Of a stretch of 64,000 nt of DNA, positions 26,579-35,612 are shown in pieces (the first letter of the stretch is position 1; each line of letters begins with the position of its first letter). Source of the DNA: Salipaludibacillus agaradhaerens (GTDB taxonomy: Bacteria; Bacillota; Bacilli; Bacillales; Salisediminibacteriaceae). The notes below the pieces were generated by a model. It saw only the letters and a program-made list of their open reading frames with translations, was not told the origin of the DNA and ran no database searches. Location of the stretch: contig NZ_KV917378.1 of NCBI RefSeq assembly GCF_002019735.1, positions 2,258,869-2,322,868 of the forward strand, read 5' to 3'. Made by a program: the position numbers and the translations under genes.

Positions 26579-26814
26579 TATGGCTAACGACTTAAACTGT
26601 CAACAAGGTTTTTTAAGTGAGTAATTATGGGGAAAGGGGTATAGACCTCATTTTTTGTAATCGTTACCATTTATACTTAATTAGTCACATGAAACCTGTC
26701 ATTTCCACTTATTTTAAAGTATGTTCACATTCCCTACACAACTCTTTAATCATTGTGAAGCGTTCTTCATACCCCCTCCTCCCCCTTTGTTTATTCCTAA
26801 TTGTAAAAATATCT

Positions 26815-26831
26815 ACACTGAATTTCAGTGT
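26815..26831. promoter_or_regulatory. Perfect 17-bp inverted repeat upstream of the nas operon
   Basis: ACACTGAA (26815-26822), a single T, then TTCAGTGT (26824-26831) is a perfect 8+1+8 dyad that overlaps the TnrA box by three bases. The protein that would bind it is unknown. Confidence 0.45.
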
Positions 26832-26845
26832 TAAATTATTTCACA
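26829..26845 (+). promoter_or_regulatory. TnrA/GlnR box of the nitrate assimilation operon
   Basis: The 17 bases TGTTAAATTATTTCACA match the TnrA/GlnR consensus TGTNA-N7-TNACA at every fixed position. The centre (26837) lies about 50 bases before the start point predicted from the -10 at 26875, the spacing at which TnrA activates B. subtilis nas genes. Confidence 0.75.
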
Positions 26846-26874
26846 CTTTCTCCTTAAACCTCTAACAACTATGT

Positions 26875-26880
26875 CATAAT
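26875..26880 (+). promoter_or_regulatory. Predicted -10 element of the nas operon
   Basis: CATAAT, one mismatch from TATAAT, with no good -35, as expected for an activator-dependent promoter. The ~120-base leader that follows contains a small CGCC/GGCG hairpin at 26963-26980. Confidence 0.5.
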
Positions 26881-27010
26881 ACTTATCATACTTCCAGGAG
26901 GCATGGCTAGCCTCAAAACGTCCAGGAACAATTATCAGAATATACAGAATTGACGATTAATAACGCCGCTACAACGGGCGATAACATTTAATTAAAGGAG
27001 AGATGCTTCG

Positions 27011-28525
27011 GTGAAGTTGTTAGATGTTTTCAAATTTAAGAACGACCAGATGAAAATGTTGCACTTAACATGGATCGCTTTTTTTGTTTCCTTTTTCACG
27101 TGGTTTAATATGGCACCTTTGGCTACGACAATGATGGAATCAAGCAACTGGCTCACCCGAGAACATCTAGGAGCTTTAGCCATCATTAACGTGGCTTTAA
27201 CGATTCCAGCTCGCATTGTCATCGGCATGCTACTTGATCGTTTTGGTCCCCGTCTCGTCTATTCAGGACTTTTAATCCTCATGTCGATACCTACCTTTTT
27301 ATTTGCCTTTGGGGATTCATGGACACAACTCATGATATCTCGTTTACTGTTAAGCAGTATTGGCGCGAGCTTTGTCGTAGGGATCCGCATGGTATCTGAA
27401 TGGTTTCCACCTAAAGATGTGGGATTTGCTGAAGGTATTTACGGTGGATGGGGAAATTTCGGTTCAGCCGTAGGTGCCATGATTTTACCTTGGTTGGCGT
27501 TGACGATGTTCGGTGGTGATGAGGGATGGCGATATGCCATCGCATTAACAGGTGCCATTTGCTTCATTTATGGCATCATCTATTATCTTCTTGTTAGAGA
27601 TACACCAGAAGGGAAAGTGTTTATTAAACCTAAAAAATCCGGTGCCCTAGAGGTCAGCTCATGGAAAGATCTTGTGCTCCTTATCATTTGGACACTCCCA
27701 CTAGGCGGAGCCTTAGCGGTCTTAGCCTGGCGCTTAGCAGGCATGGGCTTTATCTCAACAACAGTACTTTATGCCACTTACACTGTTATTGGGCTAACAA
27801 TGATTTATCAAATTTATAAGATTTTACACGTCAATATTCCTATATTACGGCGTGGCGTTCCCGAGGACGACAAATATGCGTTCAAAAATGTCGCAGCATT
27901 AAATAGTACGTACTTTGCCAACTTTGGGGCAGAGTTAGCAATCGTTTCAATGCTCCCTATGTTTTTTCAATTAACGTTTTCACTGTCCCCTGCTGCAGCT
28001 GGTATTATCGCGTCGTCTTTTGCATTTATTAATTTATTTGCCCGACCACTTGGCGGCGTCCTGTCTGATCGAATGGGAAACAGAAAGAACACCATGCTTA
28101 TTTATATGGTTGGGATCACGATCGGACTGATCTCGATGGGGTTCATCGATTCAAGCTGGCCCCTTGCGTTAGCCATTGCTGTCACCATTTTCACTTCCAT
28201 CTTTGTTCAAGGGGCAGAAGGCGCTACATTCGCCATCATTCCTATGGTTAAAAAACGTCTCACAGGTCAAGTAGCTGGCATGGCTGGCGCTTATGGGAAT
28301 GTGGGTTCAACGTTATATTTAACGCTGTATACGTTCGTATCCCCTCAAACATTTTTCTTCGTTTTAGCAGGTGGCGCGTTAGTCAGCTTTTTCATGTGTT
28401 ATCTATGGCTTGAAGAACCAGATAATGCTTTTGCAGAGGACTATTATGAATCATCCGTTGATATAGCAAACGCCATTCACACTGAACCAGAAATCCCTTT
28501 GAAACGTGTAGCATCAGATAAATAG
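27011..28525 (+). CDS. narK: NarK/NasA-type nitrate/nitrite transporter (MFS)
   Basis: The 504-residue major facilitator protein has about 12 membrane segments, the RIVIGMLLDRFGPRLVY cytoplasmic loop motif and the nitrate-porter glycine signature GGWGNFGSAVGAM, with a second PMVKKRLTGQVAGMAGAYGN motif in the C-terminal half. It imports nitrate. The start is GTG at 27011, with AAGGAG about 9 bases upstream. It is the first gene of the nas operon and is directly preceded by the TnrA box. It is about 100 residues longer than B. subtilis NasA or NarK, mainly in the central loop. Confidence 0.9.
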   Translation: MKLLDVFKFKNDQMKMLHLTWIAFFVSFFTWFNMAPLATTMMESSNWLTREHLGALAIINVALTIPARIVIGMLLDRFGPRLVYSGLLILMSIPTFLFAFGDSWTQLMISRLLLSSIGASFVVGIRMVSEWFPPKDVGFAEGIYGGWGNFGSAVGAMILPWLALTMFGGDEGWRYAIALTGAICFIYGIIYYLLVRDTPEGKVFIKPKKSGALEVSSWKDLVLLIIWTLPLGGALAVLAWRLAGMGFISTTVLYATYTVIGLTMIYQIYKILHVNIPILRRGVPEDDKYAFKNVAALNSTYFANFGAELAIVSMLPMFFQLTFSLSPAAAGIIASSFAFINLFARPLGGVLSDRMGNRKNTMLIYMVGITIGLISMGFIDSSWPLALAIAVTIFTSIFVQGAEGATFAIIPMVKKRLTGQVAGMAGAYGNVGSTLYLTLYTFVSPQTFFFVLAGGALVSFFMCYLWLEEPDNAFAEDYYESSVDIANAIHTEPEIPLKRVASDK

Positions 28526-28586
28526 CGGAAAGACGTCCCCAAAGGCACGACTATCATTAACGATACTTTAACTTAGGAGGAATATC

Positions 28587-31019
28587 ATGTCTAAAAGAAA
28601 GTTAGTTCTCGTCGGCAACGGAATGGCTGGGGTCAGGTGTCTTGAAGAAATTCTTAAGGAAGACCCTGACCGATTTGAGATAACGGTTTTCGGTAAAGAA
28701 CCTTACCCAAACTATAATCGCATTATGCTTTCTTCAGTCTTACAAGGGGATACCTCCATTGAAGACATCGTGATTAACAGCTATGACTGGTATGAAAAAC
28801 ACAACATTCAGCTTTTCACTGGGGAATCTGTTGAGCAAATCGACACTCTCGCTAAAACGGTGCACACTGACCAGGGTAGAGACGTTGCCTATGATGACCT
28901 TATTCTCGCCACAGGGTCAAATCCGTTTATGCTTCCTCTTCCAGGAAGTGATAAAGAAGGCGTCATTGCTTTTAGAGATATTAAAGATTGCCAAGCCATG
29001 ATTGATGCGTCTCAAAAATATAAAAAAGCGGTCGTCATCGGTGGCGGTCTGCTCGGACTTGAAGCAGCACGTGGGCTATTGAATTTAGGCATGGACGTTG
29101 ATGTTGTACACATTATGGATCACTTAATGGAAAGACAATTAGATGCTTCTGCCTCGGCTATGCTTAAGAAAGAGTTGGAAAGTCAAGGCATGAACTTTTT
29201 AATGAATCACCATACAGAAGCCATTCTTGGGTCAGATCGCGTCAAAAAAGTCTCCTTCAAAGATGGCCGCACTGTCAAGGCAGATCTCGTCGTCATGGCA
29301 GTTGGCATTAAACCTAATATCGCTGTGGCAGAAGCTTCAGGTATTCAAACGAATCGCGGTGTGGTGGTCGATGATTATATGCAAACGAGCGCACCAAACG
29401 TTTATGCTGTTGGGGAATGTGCTGAACATAGGGAAATGGTATATGGTTTAGTCGCTCCTCTCTACGAACAAGGGAAAGCACTCGCTAAAAAAATCTGTCA
29501 AAAGGACGCCGGTCAAGGTTACCAAGGATCTATTCTATCAACTAAATTGAAAGTAAGCGGTGTGGATGTCTTCTCTGCTGGTGAGTTCGGAGATGATCCA
29601 GCTGCTCGGGCTATTCGAATTCAAGACGAATTTGAAGGCATCTACAAAAAAGTAATTATACGACAAGATAAAATTGTCGGTGCTGTCCTCTTCGGTGACA
29701 CGAGTGAATCTACCAAATTACTTGGGATGATTAATCAAGAGACCGATACGTCTGATATGAAAAATATCTCTATTTTCCAAACGAAAGAAGCTTCCGGAGG
29801 AGAAAGCACGGTAGCACAAATGGCGGATACGGACACAATATGTGGCTGCAATGGCGTTTCAAAGGGGGACATCGTCACAGCCATTAAAAATGATAACTTA
29901 ACGACTGTCGCCCAAATTAAAGATTGTACGAGTGCATCTAGATCCTGTGGAACGTGTAAAGGGCTGGTCGGTGAATTACTTGCCCATACACTAGGCGAGG
30001 CATTCGAGACAGCTGATGAAAAGGAAACGGTTTGTAGTTGTACGGACTTAACTCACGAAGAAGTTGTGGCAAACATTCGTGAGAAAGGTCTTACTCATAC
30101 AAGAGAGGTAATGAACGTGCTCGGCTGGAAAACAGAAGAAGGTTGCTCGAAATGCCGACCTGCGGTTAATTATTATCTCGGTATGGTCCACCCGACAGAT
30201 TATGAAGACGAAAGAGAATCTAGGTTTGTTAATGAACGCATGCATGCCAATATTCAAAAGAACGGCACGTATTCTGTCGTCCCAAGAATGTATGGGGGTG
30301 TGACGAATGCCAAAGATTTAAGGAAAATTGCAGACGTAGCTGACAAATATGACGTGCCACTTCTTAAAATAACCGGTGGACAACGGATTGACATGTTAGG
30401 CATTAAGAAAGAAGATGTACCGAATGTATGGAAGGATTTAGATATGCCTTCTGGTTACGCCTACGGTAAAGCTGTAAGAACCGTTAAAACCTGTGTCGGC
30501 GAAAATTTCTGTCGATTTGGTACGCAAGATTCAATCGGGCTTGGTATCGCCATCGAGAAAAAATTCGAAAGACTTAATACACCTCACAAAGTAAAAATGG
30601 GCGTCTCTGCTTGCCCACGAAATTGTGCTGAATCTAGCATTAAAGATGTAGGTATTATCGGAGTTGAAGGAGCGTGGGAAATTTATGTCGGTGGTAATGG
30701 CGGCGCCACTTTAAAAGCAGCGGAGCTTTTATGCACAGTTTCAACTGATACTGAGGTACTCAACACAATTTCTGCTTACTTGCAGTACTATCGTGAAACA
30801 GCACGTTATCTTGAAAGAACGTCCCATTGGCTTGACCGAGTCGGTTTGGAACACGTTAAGTCTGTCATTTTAGATAACAAGGAAGAAAGACGCGAACTCA
30901 TTAAACGTATGGAAATCGCTCTAGACGACTTAAAAGATCCATGGCATGAGATTATTCAAAATAGCAAAGAGCAACGTGATCTTTTTGAAAATAAGGCGGT
31001 ACCTATCAGTAACAAATAA
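28587..31019 (+). CDS. nasD: Assimilatory nitrite reductase large subunit
   Basis: The 810-residue protein has the full NasD/NirB layout: FAD/NAD(P)-binding reductase (VLVGNGMAGVRCLEEIL, NYNRIMLSSVL, GGGLLGLEAARGL), two BFD-like [2Fe-2S] modules (CGCNGVSKGD with CGTCKG, and CSCTDLTHEE with CSKCRP), then the siroheme/[4Fe-4S] domain with CVGENFC and CPRNC. It reduces nitrite to ammonium with NAD(P)H. GGAGG precedes the ATG. Length is the same as B. subtilis NasD. Downstream siroheme genes make its cofactor. Confidence 0.95.
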   Translation: MSKRKLVLVGNGMAGVRCLEEILKEDPDRFEITVFGKEPYPNYNRIMLSSVLQGDTSIEDIVINSYDWYEKHNIQLFTGESVEQIDTLAKTVHTDQGRDVAYDDLILATGSNPFMLPLPGSDKEGVIAFRDIKDCQAMIDASQKYKKAVVIGGGLLGLEAARGLLNLGMDVDVVHIMDHLMERQLDASASAMLKKELESQGMNFLMNHHTEAILGSDRVKKVSFKDGRTVKADLVVMAVGIKPNIAVAEASGIQTNRGVVVDDYMQTSAPNVYAVGECAEHREMVYGLVAPLYEQGKALAKKICQKDAGQGYQGSILSTKLKVSGVDVFSAGEFGDDPAARAIRIQDEFEGIYKKVIIRQDKIVGAVLFGDTSESTKLLGMINQETDTSDMKNISIFQTKEASGGESTVAQMADTDTICGCNGVSKGDIVTAIKNDNLTTVAQIKDCTSASRSCGTCKGLVGELLAHTLGEAFETADEKETVCSCTDLTHEEVVANIREKGLTHTREVMNVLGWKTEEGCSKCRPAVNYYLGMVHPTDYEDERESRFVNERMHANIQKNGTYSVVPRMYGGVTNAKDLRKIADVADKYDVPLLKITGGQRIDMLGIKKEDVPNVWKDLDMPSGYAYGKAVRTVKTCVGENFCRFGTQDSIGLGIAIEKKFERLNTPHKVKMGVSACPRNCAESSIKDVGIIGVEGAWEIYVGGNGGATLKAAELLCTVSTDTEVLNTISAYLQYYRETARYLERTSHWLDRVGLEHVKSVILDNKEERRELIKRMEIALDDLKDPWHEIIQNSKEQRDLFENKAVPISNK

Positions 31020-31037
31020 TCAAAGGGAGTGAAAACG

Positions 31038-31361
31038 ATGAAACAAACCATTGATTCTCAGCTTACAAAACTGAGTAGCCTTGAGGAGCTACCCGTTCAA
31101 GTTGGAAAAAACATCGTTGTTGGTGATCATGACCTCGCCGTTTTCCGATTACAAAACGGACAGGTAAAAGCCGTAGAAAATAAATGCCCTCATAAACAAG
31201 GGCCACTGGCTGAAGGTATGATAAGTGGTGAATATGTTTTTTGTCCATTACACGACTGGAAAATTGATTTAACGACCGGAGACGTTCAAAAGCCTGATGA
31301 TGGGTGTGTTCGCGCTTACCCTGTAAAAGTCATTGATGGTGAGGTCTATATTGAATTGTGA
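31038..31361 (+). CDS. nasE: Assimilatory nitrite reductase small subunit (Rieske)
   Basis: This 107-residue Rieske-type protein has CPHKQGPLAEG and FCPLHDWKIDL, the two Cys-His pairs for a [2Fe-2S] cluster. It is the NirD/NasE partner of NasD. The ATG at 31038 has GGGAG 8 bases upstream; a GTG three codons earlier is too close to it. The frame stays open for 38 more codons after the TGA, described separately. Confidence 0.92.
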   Translation: MKQTIDSQLTKLSSLEELPVQVGKNIVVGDHDLAVFRLQNGQVKAVENKCPHKQGPLAEGMISGEYVFCPLHDWKIDLTTGDVQKPDDGCVRAYPVKVIDGEVYIEL

Positions 31362-31478
31362 GAGCCTCATCATCACAAGGTGATTCGCCGTCTTACCGGT
31401 ATTAAGGGAAGAGATATGCCTCTTCCTAAAGCCTCACTAAACGATACAGGCGTTTCAGCCTTCCCTATGAGTGAATAA
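31362..31478 (+). other. In-frame open extension after the nasE stop, or small structured leader
   Basis: After the nasE TGA (31359-31361) the same frame stays open for 38 codons to TAA at 31476-31478, with internal GTG (31380) and ATG starts but no convincing ribosome site. The translation includes RRLTGIKGRDMPLPKASLND. The DNA also folds: GGAAGAG/CTCTTCC around six bases, inside a possible CGCC/GGCG pairing. It could be a small gene, a remnant or an RNA element before the nitrate reductase gene. Confidence 0.3.
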
Positions 31479-31507
31479 ATGACTTTCCTTTAAAAGGTGT
31501 GACATCT

Positions 31508-33694
31508 ATGGATGATTTCCTAAAACACTTCCGTTCAAAGCAATTAGAAAAAAGCCAGGAAACGCTTTTGCCCACACAGTGTCCTTATTGCAGTGTCCAA
31601 TGCTCAATGACACTGATTGAAGAAGCGTTCATGACAACAAAACAATATAAAGCGAAACCGAATAAGGAAGATACCACTTCTGGCGGACGAATGTGTATAA
31701 AGGGGGCTAACGCCCATCAGCACGTTTATCATAAAGAACGCATTACCTCTCCACTTTTAAAAATAGACGGTGAATTCGTGCCTATCTCTTGGGAGTTAGC
31801 TATTGAATACATTGCGGAGCGCTTTCATTCTATTCAAACACATGACGGCAACGATGCTATCGGTGTTTACGGTGGTGGATCTTTAACGAATGAAGAAGCA
31901 TACTTACTCGGAAAATTTGCCCGAGTAGCTTTAAAAACCAAGCATATTGATTATAATGGCCGCTTCTGTATGAGTGCAGCAGCTGCTGCTTCAAATGCAG
32001 CATTCGGGCTTGACCGCGGATTGACTAATAGTTTAAATGACATCCCTCACACCAATGTGATTATTCTGGCTGGGACTAACATTGCAGATTGTCAGCCAAC
32101 CATCGTGCCCTATTTTCGGCAAGCAAAGAAAAATGGCGCCTATATCATTGTTATCGACCCACGTGAAACAGCTACCACTAAATTAGCAGACCTTCATTTA
32201 AAGGTAAAACCAGGAACAGATAGTGTCTTAGCCACTGGATTATTAAAAGCGATTAAACAAGAAGGCTATATAGATCATGCATTTATAAATTCAAGGACAA
32301 CAGGGTTTGAACATTTAGATACTCACCTTGATTCTTTCACATTAGACGATGTTTCGTCCATAACAGGCGTTCCTACTAAAGACATTATAGAAGCAGGTAG
32401 ACAATATGGGGCCGCTAAGGAAGGATTTATTTTCACAGCACGTGGGGTTGAACAACATGCTAATGGGAGTGACACAGTAAAGCAATTTATTAACCTTGTT
32501 CTAGCCACTGGTAAGATTGGACGACATGCCAGCGGCTTCGGTTCTATTACAGGCCAAGGGAATGGCCAAGGTGGAAGAGAACATGGTCAAAAAGCGGACC
32601 AATTACCAGGCTATCGCTCAATAGAAAACGATCTCGACAGAAAAATAATCTCTTCCATATGGGATATTGATGAAAAGAACCTTCCTCGAAAGGGCGTTTC
32701 AGCCTATGAAATGATTGAAAAAATGATGGACGAAGATATCACTGCCCTATTTATTATGGGATCTAACCCTATCGTGTCTAATCCAAACGCAATTTTAGTC
32801 AAAAAAGCCATCCAAAAACTAAAATTTTTAGTCGTTGTGGATATGTTTATCTCTGAAACAGCAGAATTAGCTGACCTCATCCTCCCTTCGTCCTCTTACC
32901 TTGAGGATGAAGGAACGATGACAAATCTTGAAGGCAAAGTCACTCTTAGAAAAGGGGAACGACCACCTCCGAAAGATGTCAAACATGATTGGGAGATCCT
33001 TTGTCTACTCGCTAAGGCATTAAATAAGGAAAATGGCTTTGAATTTACGTCGCCCAAACAAATATTTGATGAATTACGTTTAGCATCCAGAGGAAGCAAG
33101 GCTGATTATTTCGGTATATCGTATGAGCGCCTTTCGCATGAAGCACTGGCTTGGCCTTGTCCCCATCAAGAACACAGTGGCACACCACGATTATTTGAGA
33201 CTCGATTTGCCCACAGTGATGGAAAAGCGATATTCTCACCATTAGTCATGTTACACAGCTGTGAGGCTCCTCCAGAGTACCCGCTTCTATTGACAACAGG
33301 CCGGGTCATGGCACACTATTTAACTGGGGTCCAAACACGGCGAAGCCCAGATCTGTTTAAAAAATCACCTGAGCCGTTAGTTGAAATGCATCCAGAAACA
33401 GCTGCACGCTATCATATTCAGCACGATGAACTCATCCATCTCTATTCAACCCAAGGCTCGGTGGTTATGAGGGCCTGCTTAACAGATAAGATTCGCAAAG
33501 ACACACTATTTGCCCCTTTCCACTGGGGCGGATCGCAAGCCATCAACCGTCTTGTGGCACCGTTTTTGGACCCTGTATGCCATATGCCAGCGTTTAAATT
33601 AACTTATGCCGGCATGAAACCAATAACGGGAGAGATAGACTCTCAAGACTCTGGAGGGCTTATTTATGAAACAGTGGATCAAGGAAGTAGCTAA
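31508..33694 (+). CDS. nasC: Assimilatory nitrate reductase catalytic subunit (NasC/NarB type)
   Basis: The 728-residue molybdoenzyme has an N-terminal [4Fe-4S] motif CPYCSVQC with a fourth Cys in GGRMCIKGAN, then the DMSO-reductase fold with GTNIADCQPT, TGQGNGQGGREHG and a C-terminal MGD-binding domain containing FAPFHWGGSQAINRL. It reduces nitrate to nitrite in the cytoplasm. There is no FAD/NADH partner (NasB) in the cluster; the length is close to cyanobacterial ferredoxin-dependent NarB, so a ferredoxin or flavodoxin donor is possible. The ATG at 31508 is preferred to a GTG nine bases earlier. Confidence 0.92.
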   Translation: MDDFLKHFRSKQLEKSQETLLPTQCPYCSVQCSMTLIEEAFMTTKQYKAKPNKEDTTSGGRMCIKGANAHQHVYHKERITSPLLKIDGEFVPISWELAIEYIAERFHSIQTHDGNDAIGVYGGGSLTNEEAYLLGKFARVALKTKHIDYNGRFCMSAAAAASNAAFGLDRGLTNSLNDIPHTNVIILAGTNIADCQPTIVPYFRQAKKNGAYIIVIDPRETATTKLADLHLKVKPGTDSVLATGLLKAIKQEGYIDHAFINSRTTGFEHLDTHLDSFTLDDVSSITGVPTKDIIEAGRQYGAAKEGFIFTARGVEQHANGSDTVKQFINLVLATGKIGRHASGFGSITGQGNGQGGREHGQKADQLPGYRSIENDLDRKIISSIWDIDEKNLPRKGVSAYEMIEKMMDEDITALFIMGSNPIVSNPNAILVKKAIQKLKFLVVVDMFISETAELADLILPSSSYLEDEGTMTNLEGKVTLRKGERPPPKDVKHDWEILCLLAKALNKENGFEFTSPKQIFDELRLASRGSKADYFGISYERLSHEALAWPCPHQEHSGTPRLFETRFAHSDGKAIFSPLVMLHSCEAPPEYPLLLTTGRVMAHYLTGVQTRRSPDLFKKSPEPLVEMHPETAARYHIQHDELIHLYSTQGSVVMRACLTDKIRKDTLFAPFHWGGSQAINRLVAPFLDPVCHMPAFKLTYAGMKPITGEIDSQDSGGLIYETVDQGSS

Positions 33695-34718
33695 AGGAAA
33701 GAAAAGAGCACGAGACTTAACGTTTGATGAAGCCTCTCAAGCAGCACAAAGTATTATTGACGGAGAAGCAACAGATATTCAAGTTGCGGCTTTCCTGATT
33801 GCTCAGCGCTTGAAAAACGAGTCACCTGACGAATTAGCAGCGTTTGTTACCCAATTTCGCCAGGCGGCCTCACTCATACCTATATCACCAGATAAACGCC
33901 AGCAGCTCATTGATTTCTCCGGTCCATATGACGGACGAAAAACATTCGCTGCCACCATCCCATCTGCGTTGCTTATGGCAGCCGAGAGAATCCCTGTATT
34001 TCTACACAGCAGTGACACATTACCACCAAAATATGGATCCTCTTTAAAAAGTATTTTAGATGAACTCGGTGTGACACCTGACCTCGATGCTGACTCTATA
34101 GGTCAATCAATCGATAAGCATTGTATCGGCTTTGCTCATACTGAGCAATTATGTCAGCCACTAGCTAACGTTCGTCACATTAGAGAAGAAATCGGTGTAA
34201 GATCCTTTATCAACATGGCCGAAAAATTGCTCAATCTGTCTAATGCTCCTTCAGTCATGCTTGGTATCTTTCACAAAACGGTGCTTGATACAAACGTTGA
34301 TAACTTAAGACGACTGAATTTTCAAAAAGCATTTATTGTACAAGGTGCTGAAGGATCCGAAGACTTACCGATTCACAGAAAAAGCTTCATCTATGAAATC
34401 ACGGAAGACACTGTCATATCACGAGACTTAGACCCTGCTGACTATCATCTCTCATGTCGGAAAGACCCCGATAAGGAAGTACTGACACTTCAGGAACAAG
34501 CGGAGCTTATTGAAGCGATAGTTGCTGGTGAAACGTCAGATAATCTCACATATTATCGCAACCAAGTGATTTTCAACACTGCCGCTCGTTACTACTTATT
34601 TGGAAAAGTCCGTTCACTCGCGGAGGGCATTGATCTCACGATGTCACAATTAGAGGATGGAAGTGGGCGCGATCAATTACAGAAATGGCAATCATTTATG
34701 AAAGTCGTTAAAAAGTAG
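33666..34718 (+). CDS. TrpD2-like protein (anthranilate phosphoribosyltransferase family)
   Basis: The 350-residue protein has the nucleoside phosphorylase class II fold of TrpD: LTFDEASQAAQSIIDGEATD, QVAAFLIAQRLKNESPDEL and a central AATIPSALLMAAERIPVFLH region. It diverges from true TrpD, lacking a clear glycine-rich GTGGD PRPP loop (here FSGPYDGRKT), as in TrpD2/YbiB proteins that bind nucleic acid rather than make tryptophan. Its start overlaps the end of nasC by 29 bases, with GGAGGG upstream, so it is translated with the nitrate reductase. Its role in nitrate assimilation is unknown. Confidence 0.8.
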   Translation: MKQWIKEVAKGKKRARDLTFDEASQAAQSIIDGEATDIQVAAFLIAQRLKNESPDELAAFVTQFRQAASLIPISPDKRQQLIDFSGPYDGRKTFAATIPSALLMAAERIPVFLHSSDTLPPKYGSSLKSILDELGVTPDLDADSIGQSIDKHCIGFAHTEQLCQPLANVRHIREEIGVRSFINMAEKLLNLSNAPSVMLGIFHKTVLDTNVDNLRRLNFQKAFIVQGAEGSEDLPIHRKSFIYEITEDTVISRDLDPADYHLSCRKDPDKEVLTLQEQAELIEAIVAGETSDNLTYYRNQVIFNTAARYYLFGKVRSLAEGIDLTMSQLEDGSGRDQLQKWQSFMKVVKK

Positions 34719-34810
34719 GCGCTTTATGGATGGAAAAAAGGGGCTATTAAAAAAAGCTAGTGCCCCTTGGATGCCATCTCAAACAACCTTTCATTATAAG
34801 GAGGCATACT

Positions 34811-35596
34811 GTGGCAACATGTAAAGGTACTGTCTATTTTATTGGAGCGGGTCCTGGCGACCCTGAATTAATCACTGTTAAAGCTGTTAAAATACTTCAA
34901 AAAGCAGATGTCATCGTCTATGATCGTCTCGTCAATAAAGACCTTCTCAATGATACAAAACCGCTCGTAGAATTGATTTATTGCGGAAAACTCCCCAATC
35001 AGCACATTATACCACAGGAAAAAATAAATGAGATTCTTGTCCAGCATGCGCTAAAAGGGAGGGTGGTCGTCAGATTAAAGGGAGGAGACCCGAGTATTTT
35101 TGGACGTGTGGGAGAAGAAGCAGAGTATTGTGTCAATCACGATGTGCGTTATGAGATTATACCTGGCATTACATCCGGCATATCAGCGCCACTCTATGCC
35201 GGCATCCCTCTAACCCATCGGGATTTTAGTTCTTCCTGTGCCTTTATTACGGGACACAAGCGAACAGATGAAGGAGGGCCTGAAATTAAATGGGAGAAGC
35301 TCGCAACATCTGTGGATACGCTCGTTTTTTACATGGGTGTAGGAAATATCGCTCTTATTCAGGAGCAGCTCATCCGTTATGGGCGACCAAAACACACACC
35401 AGTGGGCCTCATTCGCTGGGGGACGACAACATCACAAGAAACCTTAACTGGGACTCTTGAAGACATTGTTGCTAAAGTTTCTGAAGTCAACTTTCGTTCT
35501 CCCGCTATTATTGTCGTTGGAGACGTGGTAAAGTTAAGGGAAAAACTGGCTTGGTTTGAAAATGAGGCCTGTGCCCATTTTCCAATAGCCAAATGA
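34811..35596 (+). CDS. sumT: Uroporphyrinogen-III C-methyltransferase
   Basis: The 261-residue SAM-dependent enzyme has the tetrapyrrole methylase motifs VYFIGAGPGDPELITVKAVK, VIVYDRLV, VVRLKGGDPSIFGRVGEE and IPGITSGISAP. It makes precorrin-2, the first step to siroheme. The start is GTG at 34811, with AAGGAGG 6 bases upstream; longer frames reaching back to 34760 have no ribosome site. It begins the siroheme part of the nas operon, corresponding to NasF of B. subtilis. Confidence 0.93.
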   Translation: MATCKGTVYFIGAGPGDPELITVKAVKILQKADVIVYDRLVNKDLLNDTKPLVELIYCGKLPNQHIIPQEKINEILVQHALKGRVVVRLKGGDPSIFGRVGEEAEYCVNHDVRYEIIPGITSGISAPLYAGIPLTHRDFSSSCAFITGHKRTDEGGPEIKWEKLATSVDTLVFYMGVGNIALIQEQLIRYGRPKHTPVGLIRWGTTTSQETLTGTLEDIVAKVSEVNFRSPAIIVVGDVVKLREKLAWFENEACAHFPIAK

Positions 35597-35612
35597 CTGA
35601 CAGGTGATATAC

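Noticed and set aside
26887-27010. ANTAR-type nitrate attenuator in the nas leader
   Set aside because: Only one small CGCC/GGCG hairpin is seen, with no terminator and no NasR-like gene nearby.
31380-31478. Molybdenum-cofactor or cobalamin riboswitch before nasC
   Set aside because: A hairpin is present but the conserved motifs of those riboswitches as I know them are not.
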